A stretch of DNA of 64,000 nt from Pandoraea eparura (GTDB lineage Bacteria; Pseudomonadota; Gammaproteobacteria; Burkholderiales; Burkholderiaceae). Both the position numbers and the translations under genes were made by a program. This document shows positions 25,760 through 36,932 of the stretch, piece by piece. Each line of letters opens with the position of its first letter. The first letter of the stretch is position 1. The notes beneath the pieces were generated by a model. That model saw nothing but the letters and a program-made list of their open reading frames with translations. It was not told the DNA's origin and searched no databases. Location: positions 1-64,000 of the forward strand of contig NZ_CABPSH010000012.1 of NCBI RefSeq assembly GCF_902459725.1, written 5' to 3'.

Positions 25760-25816
25760 CCGCGGCGCCGCCGGGATGTGCCCCAACGCGCCGGCGACTG
25801 CATAGTGCAGACGTTG

Positions 25817-26779
25817 TTAGAGCAGACGATAAGCGAGCCGGGCGGCCACGCGAGCCCCTGCGCCCTGCGGGTCGAAGCGCGGGTTGTACTCGGCCAGATC
25901 GGCCACGCGCAGTTTGCCGGAGTGGTGCACATGCGAGACGATGGCTTCGACGACGGGCATTGGCACGCCGTACGCCGCGGGCGCGGAAACGCCCGGCATG
26001 ACCGGCGCCGGAAGCACATCGAGATCGATCGTCAGATAGACGTGTGAGACGTCGGCAATCAATGCGTCAACCTGTGCGAGACGCGCTTCCAGATGCCGCT
26101 CTTGCATTTCGGTGTCTTCCACGTGGATCACGTTCAACTCGCGCGCCCGGTCGAACAGCGATGCTGTATTGCTCAACCGGCTCACACCCAGACACGCGTA
26201 GTCGAACGGAAGTCCGGCCGCTTCGCAGGCTTGCGCGATCTGATCGAACGGCGTGCCTGACGTGCCCGGACGCGCCGTGCGCAAGTCGAAGTGCGCGTCG
26301 AGATTCAGGATCAACACGCGCGAGCGATCGCCGCGGGCGTCGAGATGCGCGCGCAGTCCTTGCCACGTGCCCCACGCAATTTCGTGACCGCCGCCGAGTA
26401 CCACCGGTTGCGCATTCGCGTCCAACTGACGACGGACCGCATCGGCGAGCGCGGTTTGGGCTGCCTCGAGGTCATCGCCTTCGCATGTGACGTCACCCGC
26501 GTCGAACAGGTGCGCGATGTCGTGCGCAGGCAGGTTCGCCAGCGCACGCCGGATCGCGTGCGGTCCCTCGGCGGCGCCAACTCGCCCCTGATTGCGTTTG
26601 ACGCCGGCATCGCACGCGAAGCCGAGCAGCACGGGCGCACCGCTGGCCGCCACTTCCGTGCGCGAATCGATCTCGCGCACCACGTTGAAGAGCCGCCGCG
26701 TATCGCCGCGTTCGCCGGCATCCGTGCGCCCATGCCAGAGCGGGGGATCGCCGGGGATCGGCTTGAATGGCGTCACCAT
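25817..26779 (-). CDS. hutG: formimidoylglutamase
   Basis: A 320-residue ureohydrolase-family enzyme that hydrolyses N-formimino-L-glutamate to glutamate and formamide, the last step of the direct Hut pathway. Mn ligands are in GGGHEI (129-134), DAHFD (161-165) and TIDLDVLP. The ATG at 26779 has AGGAGA close upstream; a longer open frame to 27034 overlaps hutI and is not family-like. It is the last gene of the hut operon. Confidence 0.93.
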   Translation of the reverse strand: MVTPFKPIPGDPPLWHGRTDAGERGDTRRLFNVVREIDSRTEVAASGAPVLLGFACDAGVKRNQGRVGAAEGPHAIRRALANLPAHDIAHLFDAGDVTCEGDDLEAAQTALADAVRRQLDANAQPVVLGGGHEIAWGTWQGLRAHLDARGDRSRVLILNLDAHFDLRTARPGTSGTPFDQIAQACEAAGLPFDYACLGVSRLSNTASLFDRARELNVIHVEDTEMQERHLEARLAQVDALIADVSHVYLTIDLDVLPAPVMPGVSAPAAYGVPMPVVEAIVSHVHHSGKLRVADLAEYNPRFDPQGAGARVAARLAYRLL

Positions 26780-26805
26780 GAGAGTCTCCTGTTGGAAGGG
26801 ACGGA

Positions 26806-28029
26806 TCAAACCGCCGAAAGGTCGCGCCACTCGCCGTGGCGCACAGTACGCGAGGGCAGTTCGCCTCCCAGCCAGTAGGCCAGTTCCGCCGGCCGCTCGA
26901 TGTCCCATGCCACGAAATCCGCGGTTTTCCCGGCTTCGAGCGTGCCGTGCGTGTCGAGCATGCCCAGGGCTTTGGCCGCATTGCGCGTGACGCCCGCCAG
27001 CGCTTCTTCCGGGGTCAGGCCGAACAGCGTACAAGCCATGTTGAGCATCAACCGCAGCGACAGCGCGGGCGAGGTGCCCGGGTTCAGGTCGGACGCCACC
27101 GCAATATCCACCCCGTGGCGGCGAAGCAGATCGACCGGCGGACGGCGCGTTTCCTGCAACATGTGGAACGCGCCCGGCAGCAGGACGGCGACCGTGCCCG
27201 CGCGTCCCATCGCGGCCGCATCGTCGGCGCTCATGTATTCCAGATGATCGGCCGATAGTGCCCCCAGTTCCGCCGCGAGACTTGCCCCCCCGAGCGGGGA
27301 GAGCTGCTCGGCGTGCAGCTTGACGGGCAGCTTCAGCTTCTGCGCACGCAGCAGCACGCGCATGACCTGCGACGGTGAGAACGCAATCGTTTCGCAGAAC
27401 GCATCGACCGCGTCGACCAGACCCTCGTCGGCAAGCGCCGGCAGAACGTCATTGCACACGTAATTCACATACTCGTCGGCCTTGCCCGCGAACTCCGAGG
27501 GCACCGTGTGCGCTGCCAGGCACGTGGTTTTTACCGTGACCGGCAACGCCTCGCCCAGCCGACGCGCCACGCGCAACATCTTGCGTTCGCTGTTCAGATC
27601 GAGGCCGTAACCGGACTTGATCTCGACCGTGGTGACGCCATCGCGCATCAGCGCAAGCAGCCGTTTGCGCGCCGAGTCGAAGAGCGCATCCTCGGTGGCA
27701 TCGCGCGTGTGCCGCACGGTGTGCTTGATGCCGCCGCCCGCGGCGGAGATGTCCGCGTAGCTCACCCCTTGCAACCGTTGTTCGAATTCGAGGCTGCGGT
27801 TGCCACCGAACACCAGGTGCGTGTGGCAATCGATCAGGCCGGGCGTGACCCACGCCCCTTGCAGGTCGATGCACGCATCGGCATCTGCGCCCGAGACCGG
27901 GCGCTCGCTGCGCGCGCCAATCCACTCGATGTGCTTGCCGTGCGTGACGATCGCGGCATCGTCGATGGCGTGATAGCGGCCGTTGCGCATCGTGGCGACG
28001 CGGCAGTGCTTCCAGTAGGTACGTTTCAT
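26806..28029 (-). CDS. hutI: imidazolonepropionase
   Basis: A 407-residue amidohydrolase-superfamily enzyme that opens 4-imidazolone-5-propionate to N-formimino-L-glutamate. The metal site begins [10 protein letters not shown]. Other family motifs are [19 protein letters not shown] and [11 protein letters not shown]. The spacing to hutG (26 bases) and hutT (7 bases) supports one transcript. Length is as usual for the family. Confidence 0.96.
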   Translation of the reverse strand: MKRTYWKHCRVATMRNGRYHAIDDAAIVTHGKHIEWIGARSERPVSGADADACIDLQGAWVTPGLIDCHTHLVFGGNRSLEFEQRLQGVSYADISAAGGGIKHTVRHTRDATEDALFDSARKRLLALMRDGVTTVEIKSGYGLDLNSERKMLRVARRLGEALPVTVKTTCLAAHTVPSEFAGKADEYVNYVCNDVLPALADEGLVDAVDAFCETIAFSPSQVMRVLLRAQKLKLPVKLHAEQLSPLGGASLAAELGALSADHLEYMSADDAAAMGRAGTVAVLLPGAFHMLQETRRPPVDLLRRHGVDIAVASDLNPGTSPALSLRLMLNMACTLFGLTPEEALAGVTRNAAKALGMLDTHGTLEAGKTADFVAWDIERPAELAYWLGGELPSRTVRHGEWRDLSAV

Positions 28030-28036
28030 GAGAGGC

Positions 28037-29416
28037 TCATTCCAGGCTCATCGGACTGCGCACCTGCGCTTCCTTGGGTTTGACGCCGAACTGATAGGCC
28101 GCCGACATCAGTACGATCCAGCTGGCACCGACATACAGCGCGACACGGGTGTCGTCCAGGTAGCCCAGCACCCCGATCACGAACAGCATGAACGCGATGG
28201 CCAGCGCCGGGCCGACCGGCCAAAGCGGCACCTTGAACTTGAGCGCGGCGACTTCCGCAGCCGACAGACGACGGCGCATCGCCACCTGCGAGAGGAGGAT
28301 CATCAGCCACACCCACACCGTCGCGAACGTGGCAATCGACGCGATGATCAGGAACACGCCCTCCGGGATCAGGTAGTTGAGCACCACGCCGCCGAGCAGC
28401 GCGGCCGTCATCACGAGCACCGTGACCCACGGCACGCCATGACGCGACGTCGCCGAGAACGCGGCCGGCGCCTGACCGTGTTCGGCCATGCCGAACATCA
28501 TGCGGCCCGCGCCGAAAATGTTGCTGTTGATGGCGGAGATGGCCGCGGAAATCACAATCACGTTGAGGATCGCCGCTGCGGACTTGATGCCGAGCCCCGA
28601 GAAGATCTGCACGAACGGGCTGCCCTGGCTGCCGATGCCGGTCCAAGGGAAGATCGCCATGAGCACGCACATCGTCAACACGTAGAACAGCAGAATGCGC
28701 ATCGGCACGGCGTTGATGGCGCGCGGAATCACGGTTTCCGGATTCTTGGCTTCTCCACCGGTGATGCCGATGATCTCGATGCCGCCGTAGGCGAACATCA
28801 CCACGGCCAGCGACGCCACGAGTCCTCCCCAGCCGTTGGGCAGGAAACCGCCGTGCGACCAGAGATTGCTCACCGCCGGCGCATGTTCGCTATGGAGTTG
28901 CACGCCGGCGAAAAGAATCACCCCGCCGCCCACGATCATCGCGGCGATGGCGAGAATCTTGACCAGCGCCAGCCAGAATTCCATTTCCCCGTACACCTTC
29001 ACGTTGCACAGGTTCAGCCCGCAGATCAGCATCACGATGCCGAGTACCCAGATCCACTGCGGCACGTCCGGGAACCAGAACCCCATGTAGATGCCGAACG
29101 CCGTCACGTCCGCCAGACAGACGATGACCATCTCCAGGATGTACGTCCACCCCGTGAGGAACCCGGCCAATGGGCCGAGGTTGTCGCTCGCATAGCGGCC
29201 GAACGAGCCGGAAACGGGCTGGCGCACGACCATCTCGCCCAGCGCGCGCATCACCATGTAGACGGCGGCACCGCCCAGGATATAGGCCAGGATCACGGCC
29301 GGACCGGCCAGTTGGATGGCGGACGCCGAGCCGTAGAACAGGCCCGTGCCGATGGCCGAGCCGAGCGCCAGAAAGCGGATGTGCCGCGCGCTCAGATTGC
29401 GTTGCAGGGTTTTCAA
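28037..29416 (-). CDS. hutT: histidine/amino acid permease of the hut operon
   Basis: A 459-residue APC-family inner-membrane transporter with about twelve hydrophobic segments and the N-terminal signature [20 protein letters not shown]. It resembles ProY/HutT-type permeases. The chosen start is TTG at 29416 with GGAGA five bases upstream; upstream in-frame codons to 29464 look non-native. It lies between hutH and hutI, so histidine import is the natural role. Confidence 0.85.
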   Translation of the reverse strand: MKTLQRNLSARHIRFLALGSAIGTGLFYGSASAIQLAGPAVILAYILGGAAVYMVMRALGEMVVRQPVSGSFGRYASDNLGPLAGFLTGWTYILEMVIVCLADVTAFGIYMGFWFPDVPQWIWVLGIVMLICGLNLCNVKVYGEMEFWLALVKILAIAAMIVGGGVILFAGVQLHSEHAPAVSNLWSHGGFLPNGWGGLVASLAVVMFAYGGIEIIGITGGEAKNPETVIPRAINAVPMRILLFYVLTMCVLMAIFPWTGIGSQGSPFVQIFSGLGIKSAAAILNVIVISAAISAINSNIFGAGRMMFGMAEHGQAPAAFSATSRHGVPWVTVLVMTAALLGGVVLNYLIPEGVFLIIASIATFATVWVWLMILLSQVAMRRRLSAAEVAALKFKVPLWPVGPALAIAFMLFVIGVLGYLDDTRVALYVGASWIVLMSAAYQFGVKPKEAQVRSPMSLE

Positions 29417-29557
29417 GCTGTCTCCTGAAGGCGTGATGAGCCGGCCCGCGTTCGCGGGCGGCAAGGGAATGCGCGGGGACGGGTGACCCTGTCCCCAACC
29501 GCCGGTGGCGCGAATCGCAGTTCGCTTTGCCCCGGCGGGGGAAAACGGCTATGCGAT

Positions 29558-31099
29558 TTAAACGACTGGCGCGCTAGGCAACGTACCGGCCGGCACCAAG
29601 TCGCTGAGCTGGCGCTGCGCGATCAAGGCGCTGGCCCCCTCGATGTCGGGCGCAAAATAGCGGTCCTTATCGTAGAACGGAACCGACTGGCGCAGCAGGG
29701 CGCGGGCGCGCTCAAGCGCCGGAGTCGACTTGACCCCCTCGCGGAAGTCCAGCCCCTGGCAGGCGCCGAGCCATTCGATCGCGATAATCCCCTTGACGTT
29801 ATCGGCCATCTCCCAAAGCCGCTTGCCGGCGTTGGGCGCCATCGACACGTGGTCTTCCTGGTTGGCTGAGGTCGGCAGACTGTCGACGCTGGCCGGATGC
29901 GCCAGAGCCTTGTTCTCTGAGGCGAGTGCCGCGGCCGTCACCTGCGCGATCATGAACCCGGAGTTCACGCCGCCGTTAGCCACGAGAAACGCGGGCAACT
30001 GCGACATGTGCTTGTCCATCATCAGCGAGATGCGGCGCTCGCTCAGCGCGCCGATTTCGGCCAGCGCCAGCGCGAGATTGTCCGCGGCCATGGCGACCGG
30101 CTCGGCGTGGAAGTTGCCGCCGGAGATCACGTCGCCCTGTTCCCAGAACACGAGCGGATTGTCCGACACCGCATTCGCTTCGACGGCCAGCACTTCCGCG
30201 GCCTGACGGATCTGCGTGAGGCACGCGCCCATGACCTGCGGCTGGCAGCGCAGCGAGTAGGGGTCTTGCACCTTTTCGCAATGCGCATGGGATTCACCCA
30301 CCTCACTCGTCTCGCCGAGCAGATGGCGATAGAGCGCGGCGGCATCGATCTGGCCACGTTGGCCGCGAGCGGCGTGAATGCGGGCGTCGAACGGGGCGCG
30401 CGAGCCGAGCATCGCTTCCACGGTCAAGGCACCGCAGACGCTGGCGGCGGCGAACATGTCCTCCGCTTCGAACAGCCCCCGCAGGGCGTAGGCTGTCGAG
30501 ACTTGCGTGCCATTGAGCAGCGCCAGGCCTTCCTTGGCCGCGAGCGTGAGCGGCTCGAGTCCGGCCACCGCGAGGGCTTCACGGGCGCTCATCCACTGAC
30601 CGCGATGACGTGCCTGGCCTTCGCCCAGCAACAGCAGCGACATGTGGGCGAGCGGGGCGAGATCGCCCGACGCGCCGACCGATCCCTTGAGCGGGATGCG
30701 CGGATAGACCTCGGCGTTCACCAGCGTGATGAGGGCATCGATCACCTTGCGACGAATGCCCGAGAGGCCACGCGCCAGGCTGTTGATCTTGAGCACCATG
30801 ATGAGGCGCACCAGCGCGTCGTCGATCGGCGCGCCCACGCCGGCGGCGTGCGAGAGCACGAGCGAGCGTTGCAGGTTCTCGAGATCGTCTTTGGCGATGC
30901 GCGTCGTGGCGAGCAGACCGAAGCCGGTGTTGATGCCGTAAGCCGTGCGGCCTTCGGCAATGATGCTTTCCACGCAGGCCACGCTGTTGTCGATGGCCGC
31001 ATAGGCGGACTCGTCGAGGGTCAGGGTGGTCGGGTGTTGATAGACGTCGCGCAGTTGGGCGAGCGTGAGCGCGCCGGGCGTCACAAACAGGGTTGCCAT
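29558..31099 (-). CDS. hutH: histidine ammonia-lyase
   Basis: A 513-residue enzyme converting L-histidine to urocanate and ammonia. The residues Ala-Ser-Gly of [12 protein letters not shown] (143-145) form the MIO electrophile, at the position known from Pseudomonas putida. Other conserved parts are [23 protein letters not shown] and [16 protein letters not shown] precedes the ATG. The 142 bases to the next gene, hutT, hold no obvious terminator. Confidence 0.97.
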   Translation of the reverse strand: MATLFVTPGALTLAQLRDVYQHPTTLTLDESAYAAIDNSVACVESIIAEGRTAYGINTGFGLLATTRIAKDDLENLQRSLVLSHAAGVGAPIDDALVRLIMVLKINSLARGLSGIRRKVIDALITLVNAEVYPRIPLKGSVGASGDLAPLAHMSLLLLGEGQARHRGQWMSAREALAVAGLEPLTLAAKEGLALLNGTQVSTAYALRGLFEAEDMFAAASVCGALTVEAMLGSRAPFDARIHAARGQRGQIDAAALYRHLLGETSEVGESHAHCEKVQDPYSLRCQPQVMGACLTQIRQAAEVLAVEANAVSDNPLVFWEQGDVISGGNFHAEPVAMAADNLALALAEIGALSERRISLMMDKHMSQLPAFLVANGGVNSGFMIAQVTAAALASENKALAHPASVDSLPTSANQEDHVSMAPNAGKRLWEMADNVKGIIAIEWLGACQGLDFREGVKSTPALERARALLRQSVPFYDKDRYFAPDIEGASALIAQRQLSDLVPAGTLPSAPVV

Positions 31100-31139
31100 G
31101 GACGGATTTCCTTGATTCGAGAGGTTCTTGGGGGCTCGC

Positions 31140-32819
31140 TTACTTCGCGTCGCCCAGCATGGGCAGGTTCAGGCCGTGCTCGCGCGCGCAGTCGACGGCG
31201 ATGTCATAACCGGCATCGGCGTGGCGCATGACGCCCGTCGCCGGATCGTTGTTCAGCACCCGCGCGATGCGCGCGGCAGCGGCGTCGGTGCCATCGCAGA
31301 CGATCACCACGCCAGAATGCTGCGAGAAGCCCATGCCGACGCCGCCGCCGTGATGCAGCGACACCCACGTCGCGCCGCTAGCGGTATTGAGCAGGGCGTT
31401 GAGCAGCGGCCAGTCGGACACGGCGTCCGAGCCGTCGCGCATCGCTTCCGTCTCGCGGTTGGGGCTGGCGACCGATCCCGAATCCAGGTGGTCGCGGCCG
31501 ATCACGACCGGTGCCGAGAGTTCTCCCGAGCGTACCATTTCATTGAAGGCCAGTCCGAGCTTGGCGCGCAAGCCCAATCCGACCCAGCAGATCCGGGCGG
31601 GCAGGCCCTGGAAGCTGATGCGCTCGCGCGCCATGTCGAGCCAGCGATGCAGGTGCGCGTCGTCGGGGATCAATGCCTTGACCTTCGCGTCGGTCTTGTA
31701 GATGTCTTCCGGGTCGCCAGAGAGCGCGGCCCAGCGGAACGGTCCGACACCGCGGCAGAAGAGCGGACGGATGTACGCGGGCACGAAGCCGGGGAAATCG
31801 AAGGCGTTCTCGACGCCTTCTTCCTTGGCCATCTGGCGGATGTTGTTGCCGTAGTCGAAGGTCGGTACGCCCATCGCCTGGAAGTCGAGCATGGCCTGGA
31901 CGTGAACGGCCATCGACTGCTTGGCAGCCTTGACGACCTCGGCGGGCTTCGAGCGGGCGCGTTCGCGGTAGTCGTCCCACGTCCAGCCGATCGGCAGGTA
32001 GCCGTTCAGGGGATCGTGGGCGCTGGTCTGGTCGGTCACCATGTCCGGACGCAAGCCGCGGCGCACCAGTTCCGGCAGAATTTCGGCGGCATTGCCGCAC
32101 AGGGCGATGGACACTGCCTGACCGGCGGCGGTGTATTTGGCGATGCGCGCGAGGGCGTCGTCGAGATCCGTGGCTTGCTCGTCGACGTAGCGCGTGCGCA
32201 GACGGAAGTCGATGCTGGCCTGCTGGCACTCGATGTTCAGCGAGCAGGCGCCTGCCAACGTGGCGGCCAGCGGCTGCGCGCCGCCCATGCCGCCCAGACC
32301 GGCGGTGAGCACCCAGCGACCTTTCAGGTTGCCGTCGTAGTGCTGGCGGCCGGCTTCGACGAAGGTCTCGTAGGTGCCCTGCACGATACCCTGGCTGCCG
32401 ATGTAGATCCACGAACCGGCGGTCATCTGGCCGTACATGGCCAGACCCTTGGCATCGAGCTCGTTGAAATGTTCCCAGGTCGCCCAGTGCGGGACCAGAT
32501 TCGAGTTGGCGATGAGCACGCGCGGCGCGTCGGCATGGGTCTTGAACACGCCCACCGGCTTGCCCGACTGCACGAGCAGCGTCTCGTCGTCGCCCAGCGT
32601 CTTGAGCGTTTCGACAATCTTGTCGTAGCACTCCCAGTTGCGCGCGGCGCGGCCGATGCCGCCGTAGACGACGAGCGCCTTCGGGTTTTCGGCGACGTCC
32701 GGGTCCAGGTTGTTCATCAGCATGCGCAGCGGGGCTTCGGTGAGCCAGCTACGGGCATTGAGCTGCGTGCCGCGCGGGGCGCGGATCGTGACATCGCGGT
32801 ATCGGGTGGATTGGCTCAC
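31140..32819 (-). CDS. hutU: urocanate hydratase
   Basis: A 559-residue NAD-dependent hydratase converting urocanate to imidazolone propionate. The glycine-rich NAD site is [14 protein letters not shown] and the conserved Cys region is [13 protein letters not shown]. The start is GTG with GAGGAA six bases upstream. It is the first enzyme gene after the HutC operator and reads into hutH after 40 bases. Confidence 0.97.
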   Translation of the reverse strand: MSQSTRYRDVTIRAPRGTQLNARSWLTEAPLRMLMNNLDPDVAENPKALVVYGGIGRAARNWECYDKIVETLKTLGDDETLLVQSGKPVGVFKTHADAPRVLIANSNLVPHWATWEHFNELDAKGLAMYGQMTAGSWIYIGSQGIVQGTYETFVEAGRQHYDGNLKGRWVLTAGLGGMGGAQPLAATLAGACSLNIECQQASIDFRLRTRYVDEQATDLDDALARIAKYTAAGQAVSIALCGNAAEILPELVRRGLRPDMVTDQTSAHDPLNGYLPIGWTWDDYRERARSKPAEVVKAAKQSMAVHVQAMLDFQAMGVPTFDYGNNIRQMAKEEGVENAFDFPGFVPAYIRPLFCRGVGPFRWAALSGDPEDIYKTDAKVKALIPDDAHLHRWLDMARERISFQGLPARICWVGLGLRAKLGLAFNEMVRSGELSAPVVIGRDHLDSGSVASPNRETEAMRDGSDAVSDWPLLNALLNTASGATWVSLHHGGGVGMGFSQHSGVVIVCDGTDAAAARIARVLNNDPATGVMRHADAGYDIAVDCAREHGLNLPMLGDAK

Positions 32820-32851
32820 AACGGGTTCCTCTAATTCGGAGCGGAGAATGA

Positions 32852-32875
32852 CTTGTACAGTATTGTATATACAAG
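32852..32875. promoter_or_regulatory. HutC operator upstream of hutU
   Basis: The core TTGTATATACAA (32863-32874) is a perfect 12-bp palindrome and matches the known HutC consensus of Pseudomonas and enterics. An overlapping CTTGTA/TACAAG pair widens the dyad to 32852-32875. It lies about 45 bases upstream of hutU, between hutC and the structural genes. Confidence 0.85.
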
Positions 32876-33002
32876 TTGTCGTGAACTAGGGTTTTCACGC
32901 AGTGGGGTGACGCGTGGGAGGAGACGTTTCGGGACTTCGGAGGGGCTCGCTTGCAGCGATCGCTGGGTTGGCGCGAAGGTGCAAAGGCGCGTCGGCGCTG
33001 GC

Positions 33003-33758
33003 TTACGCCGGTTCGCCGAACCGTCCCTCGAGCCGATGGCGCGAGCCGGGGTGCAGCAGTCGGGCGACCGAGACGATGCGCTTGCCCGTCCAGGTGCGAC
33101 GACGAATGAGCAGGCACGGTTCCGTGCGCGCAATGTGCAGCAGTTGCGCTTCCTCCGGCGTGGCCGTCACAGCTTCGACGACATGTTCGCCCGAGGTGAG
33201 CGGCGATAGCCGCTGCAGGTAGGCGTTGGGGGTGAGTTGGGTGAAGTCCTGCTCGAGATAATGCGGCGCGAGGGCGGGATTGACGAAGCGGTCTTCGATC
33301 TGCACCGGCACATTGTCCTGGTAATGGACGATCAACGAGTGGAACAGATTTTCACGCTCCTGCACGCCCATGGAGAGCGCACGTTCGGGGCCGGCGAGTT
33401 CTTCGCGCAGCAGCTTCACTTCGGCTCGATGTCGGTGGCCGTGTTCGGAGATCTCGTCGGCAATATTGTTGACGGCGAGCAGCGGCGAGTGCGATTTCGG
33501 CTCGGCGACGAACGTGCCGACGCCCTGCATGCGCACGAGCCGCCCCTCGGCGGTGAGTTCGCGCAGCGCGCGGTTGACCGTCATGCGACTCACGCCCGAG
33601 AGGTCGACCAACTCGTTTTCCGATGGCACGCGATGATGCGGCGGCCAGACGCCACTGTCGATCTGACGGCAGATGAACTGCTTGAGTTGCAGATAGCGCG
33701 GTGCCGGCCCTTGTTCGTTGAGCGTTTCGACAGTCGGTTGGGCAGATTGACGTGGCAC
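33003..33758 (-). CDS. hutC: histidine utilisation repressor
   Basis: A 251-residue GntR/HutC-subfamily repressor. The winged helix is at about residues 18-85 (RVPSENELVDLSGVSRMTVN, RALRELTAEGRLVRMQGVGT), followed by a UTRA effector domain that binds urocanate. The GTG at 33758 is chosen because GGAGAAG lies eight bases upstream; another GTG at 33779 lacks a site. It lies upstream of hutU in the same direction, with the operator between them, so it may have its own promoter and only partly share autoregulation. Confidence 0.92.
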   Translation of the reverse strand: MPRQSAQPTVETLNEQGPAPRYLQLKQFICRQIDSGVWPPHHRVPSENELVDLSGVSRMTVNRALRELTAEGRLVRMQGVGTFVAEPKSHSPLLAVNNIADEISEHGHRHRAEVKLLREELAGPERALSMGVQERENLFHSLIVHYQDNVPVQIEDRFVNPALAPHYLEQDFTQLTPNAYLQRLSPLTSGEHVVEAVTATPEEAQLLHIARTEPCLLIRRRTWTGKRIVSVARLLHPGSRHRLEGRFGEPA

Positions 33759-33955
33759 CTTGATGGCTTCTCCGGTCACGGGCGTGCGGGTGGGAAAGCC
33801 TGAAGCATAAGCCAATCGCTTGCTGCGCAGGAGAAAAAAGCGGAGCGTCGCACAAGGCACTGAACCAGACGAGGTCGCGCGCGAGCCGCACCAAGACGTG
33901 CCCCGCGTCGAAATGCCCCCGCATCGAAACGCCACCCGATGACCGACTTTCTCGC

Positions 33956-35113
33956 TCACCAACCGTGCAATCGTGGCCAGACCGCCAGGTCGCGATCCGG
34001 GGCGATGGCGTGGTATTCCGGGAACTGCGCGCCTGTTGCGCAAGCGTGATTGGGCAGGATGCGCAACAGTGTGCCGATGGGGAATCGCGCGACGATGTCG
34101 AGGTCTGGTTCGCCTTCGCGCGACAGGATGCCGTGCTCCTGGTTCACGCCGCTCAACTGATATCCGGGCATGAGGCTGCCGTCGATGCGGCACACCTGTC
34201 CATAGCCGAAATCGCGCTTCTGCTTCTGCGTGCCCCGGTCGCGGCTCATGGCCATCCAGCCCGCGTCGACAATGGCCCATCCCTTGTCGGCCTGATGCCC
34301 GATCACGGTCGTGAGCACGCTCAGCGCCAGGTCGTCGGTCGTGCATACGCCGATGTTGTGCATGACGAGATCGAAGAACACATACACGCCCGCGCGCACT
34401 TCGGTCACGCCCTCGAGATGCGCGGCGGTGAGGGCGGTCGGTGTCGAGCCGACGCTGACCACCGGGCACGGCAGCCCGGCATCGCGCAAACGCGTGGCGG
34501 CGCGCACGCAGCCGGCGCGCTCCTGCTCGGCGATCGCGACGAGCGCTTCGGGCGTGTCGACGTCATAGCTGGAGCCGGCATGGGTCATCACGCCGCCGAG
34601 GTTTGCGCCGCCGTCATGGAGCACGCGCGCAACATCGAGCAGGGCGTCTTCGTTGGGCGCGATGCCCGAGCGGTGACCGTCGGTGTCGATCTCGATCCAC
34701 ACGTCGAATGTCGCGCCGAACTCGGCGCCGAACGCCACGATGGCCTGCGCCGATGCGACGCTGTCCGTGAGGATCTTGAGGTCGCAACCGCGGCGTCGCA
34801 GGGCGAGGGCGGCGGGCAACTTGCTGGCGACCATGCCCACGGCGTAGAGGATGTCGGTCACGCCATCGTCGAAGAAGCGTTCGGCTTCCTTGAGGGTCGA
34901 AACGGTGATGCCCGCGGCGCCCGCGTCGATCTGTGCACGGGCCACCTCCACGCACTTGCTGGTCTTGACGTGGGGACGCAAGCGTACGCCCAGCGTGTCC
35001 ATGCGGGACTGCATACGACGAATGTTGTGCTGCATGCGGGGCACGTCGATCACGGCGGCCGGTGTGTTCAGCGTTTGCAACGAGGCCAGGGGAGCGTTTT
35101 GCTTCGTAGTCAT
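33956..35113 (-). CDS. D-threonine aldolase/D-serine dehydratase-like PLP enzyme
   Basis: A 385-residue fold-III (alanine-racemase type) PLP enzyme. The Schiff-base lysine is in RPHVKTSKC (about K50). A metal pair of the family is visible near the C-terminus as His and Cys of PNHACATGAQF, as in D-serine dehydratase and D-threonine aldolase. It probably degrades a D-hydroxyamino acid. A divergent LysR gene next to it is broken (35337-35485), so regulation may be altered. The longer open frame upstream is rejected. Confidence 0.88.
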   Translation of the reverse strand: MTTKQNAPLASLQTLNTPAAVIDVPRMQHNIRRMQSRMDTLGVRLRPHVKTSKCVEVARAQIDAGAAGITVSTLKEAERFFDDGVTDILYAVGMVASKLPAALALRRRGCDLKILTDSVASAQAIVAFGAEFGATFDVWIEIDTDGHRSGIAPNEDALLDVARVLHDGGANLGGVMTHAGSSYDVDTPEALVAIAEQERAGCVRAATRLRDAGLPCPVVSVGSTPTALTAAHLEGVTEVRAGVYVFFDLVMHNIGVCTTDDLALSVLTTVIGHQADKGWAIVDAGWMAMSRDRGTQKQKRDFGYGQVCRIDGSLMPGYQLSGVNQEHGILSREGEPDLDIVARFPIGTLLRILPNHACATGAQFPEYHAIAPDRDLAVWPRLHGW

Positions 35114-35336
35114 GGTGATGAATCTCGGGCGATGGTGTGAACGTGACGAGGCCTTTTGCGCGCCGCGGCGAGCGCAGGGCGGCCATGACACCGGAAGCGT
35201 CTTGCCGTGCCGGTTGTCACCGTTGCGTCGCGCGGCTGAAAGCTGGCACGCGACGCTGTCGTCACGCGAGGCAGTGTAGGGACAACAGGGTGGCGCGTGG
35301 TTAAATGCCGCAACATCCAGCATTAAGCGCAAGTGA

Positions 35337-35485
35337 ATGATCCAGATCGAGGACCTGCGTCTGGTCGAGGCGCTGGCACAGTCGGCGTCGCTCAGTGCGG
35401 CGTCACGCCGCCCGCGTTGTCGGCGCGCTTGAGACAGCGCGAAGCCACGCTCGGCTGGCGCTTTCATCGACGGGCGACGTCATCG
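35337..35485 (+). pseudogene. LysR-family regulator remnant, frameshifted and truncated
   Basis: The first frame reads IQIEDLRLVEALAQSASLSA from an ATG at 35337 and stops at 35430-35432 in unrelated sequence. From 35402 a second frame continues the helix-turn-helix: VTPPALSARLRQREATLGW. Compared with intact LysR proteins, about four residues plus a frameshift are lost between the two pieces. Everything after about residue 50 is missing, and the convergent MFS gene ends at 35576. It lies divergent to the D-threonine aldolase-like gene and was probably its regulator. Confidence 0.8.
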
Positions 35486-35575
35486 GTCTCGACAGATTGG
35501 CGTGGATCGACGCCCAACAGTGTATGCGCCGCGCCCGCCTGCACGGGCAGCGATGGCAACGTGCCTGTTGCGCCC

Positions 35576-36871
35576 TCAGGCGAGTCGATGGGCGCGTTCG
35601 GCACTTCTGGTCCGCGCGCCGTTCGCCAACAGACTGCAAGCAAGGAGTAACGCTGCCGTCATGAAAAACACCGACGGTAATCCGAATGCGACGGCGATCT
35701 GGCCGCCGACGACGGGCCCGATCACCTGGCCGCTGAATTGTGCCGACTGAAGATAGCCGAGCATCTTGCCGGTGTCGCGCTCGCCGACCGCGTGACGGGC
35801 GAGTTTGCCGATGGCGGGCAGCAGTCCCGCGAGCGTCATGCCCATGAGCACACGCAGTGCGGCCAATTGCCACCATGTGGTGACGAACGCTTGCGGCACC
35901 ATCACCAGTGCTGTCGCGACAAGGCATCCAACGATGACGCGCCAACTCCCGACGCGATCCGCGAGCGCCCCCAAGCGCGCTGCCGTGAGAATGCTACCCA
36001 GCGCCGAGCTTGCCATGACGACGCCGGCGACGCGCGTGAGATGCGCGCTGTCGACGCCCAATTTCGCGATGTAGACCGTAATGATCGGTTCGATGGACAT
36101 GTTAGCCAGCAATACCATCATGGCCGTCGCGAGAATGGCCGCGATGTTTGCGGCGTGCGGCGAATGATCGTTGGTGAGCGTCGCCGATGGGGCGTGGCGT
36201 TTGCCGTCGCGCGACGCATCGAAGTCTTCGCGAACCCCGAAAATTGTCAGCAGTGCCGTGACCGCTATCATCGCGCCGCCGGCGAAGAAGGTGCCGCGAA
36301 TCCCCAATAGCGGTGGCAGCAATCCGCCGACCAGCGGCCCGACCAGACTGCCAGCGAGGGCGCCCGTCGACAGAACGCCCAGTGCCCAACCTGCGCGTTC
36401 GCGCGGTGCCTGTGTGCCCACCATCACCGTCGCCGCCGACGCATAGCCGCCGATCAGCCCGGCGATCAGACGCAGCCCCACGAGTTGGTAGACGTTGTGC
36501 GCGACGCCGATGAGCGACATGACGATGGCCATGCCGACGGCCGCGCGGATCAGCATCGGCTTGCGGCCAAAACGGTCCGCGAGGTGGCCCCAGAGGGGCG
36601 CGGTCACGGCGGTGCCGAGAAACGTCGCACTGAACGCGACGCCCGACCACTGGATGACGGCGGACTCCGATGCAACGCCAAGCTGCTGGACATAGAGCGG
36701 CAGGAACGGCAGCAGCATGCTCAAGCTGACTAGCGTGGTAAATGACCCGAACACACCAATGACCAGATTACGGCGCCAGTACCGGGCGTTACGGTCGGTG
36801 TAACTGGCGGCACGGGGGGCGTGGGCGGTATCGGCACTGACGAATTGGGACGAGTCGGCGGGGGGCTTCAC
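35576..36871 (-). CDS. major facilitator superfamily transporter, multidrug-type
   Basis: A 431-residue inner-membrane protein with about twelve hydrophobic segments. The MFS loop motif GHLADRFGRKPMLIRA follows the second segment and is repeated weakly as GALADRVGSW in the second half. It resembles drug-proton antiporters such as MdtG. The start is GTG at 36871 with GAGG five bases upstream. The substrate is unknown. A LysR gene lies 61 bases upstream in the same direction. Confidence 0.88.
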   Translation of the reverse strand: MKPPADSSQFVSADTAHAPRAASYTDRNARYWRRNLVIGVFGSFTTLVSLSMLLPFLPLYVQQLGVASESAVIQWSGVAFSATFLGTAVTAPLWGHLADRFGRKPMLIRAAVGMAIVMSLIGVAHNVYQLVGLRLIAGLIGGYASAATVMVGTQAPRERAGWALGVLSTGALAGSLVGPLVGGLLPPLLGIRGTFFAGGAMIAVTALLTIFGVREDFDASRDGKRHAPSATLTNDHSPHAANIAAILATAMMVLLANMSIEPIITVYIAKLGVDSAHLTRVAGVVMASSALGSILTAARLGALADRVGSWRVIVGCLVATALVMVPQAFVTTWWQLAALRVLMGMTLAGLLPAIGKLARHAVGERDTGKMLGYLQSAQFSGQVIGPVVGGQIAVAFGLPSVFFMTAALLLACSLLANGARTRSAERAHRLA

Positions 36872-36932
36872 AGCAACCTCTGCATTGCGCAATGTGTTCG
36901 TGGATGACCGGGGAACGGCGCTACTGCCGAGT

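Larger units (their letters stand above)
25320..25816. other. structured gene-free interval between hutG and the LysR gene
   Basis: About 500 bases with no credible gene. It contains an AT-rich promoter-like stretch next to the LysR start (25380-25470), then a 15-bp tandem array (25576-25638), a large inverted repeat directly abutting it (25639-25711) and a 9-bp tandem array (25724-25759). A leftward open frame through the repeats encodes only Pro/Leu/His-rich low-complexity sequence and is rejected. Confidence 0.7.

Noticed and set aside
25538-25786. Leftward frame of 82 codons through the repeat region
   Set aside because: Pro/Leu/His low-complexity product of the tandem repeats, no ribosome site or homologous motif.
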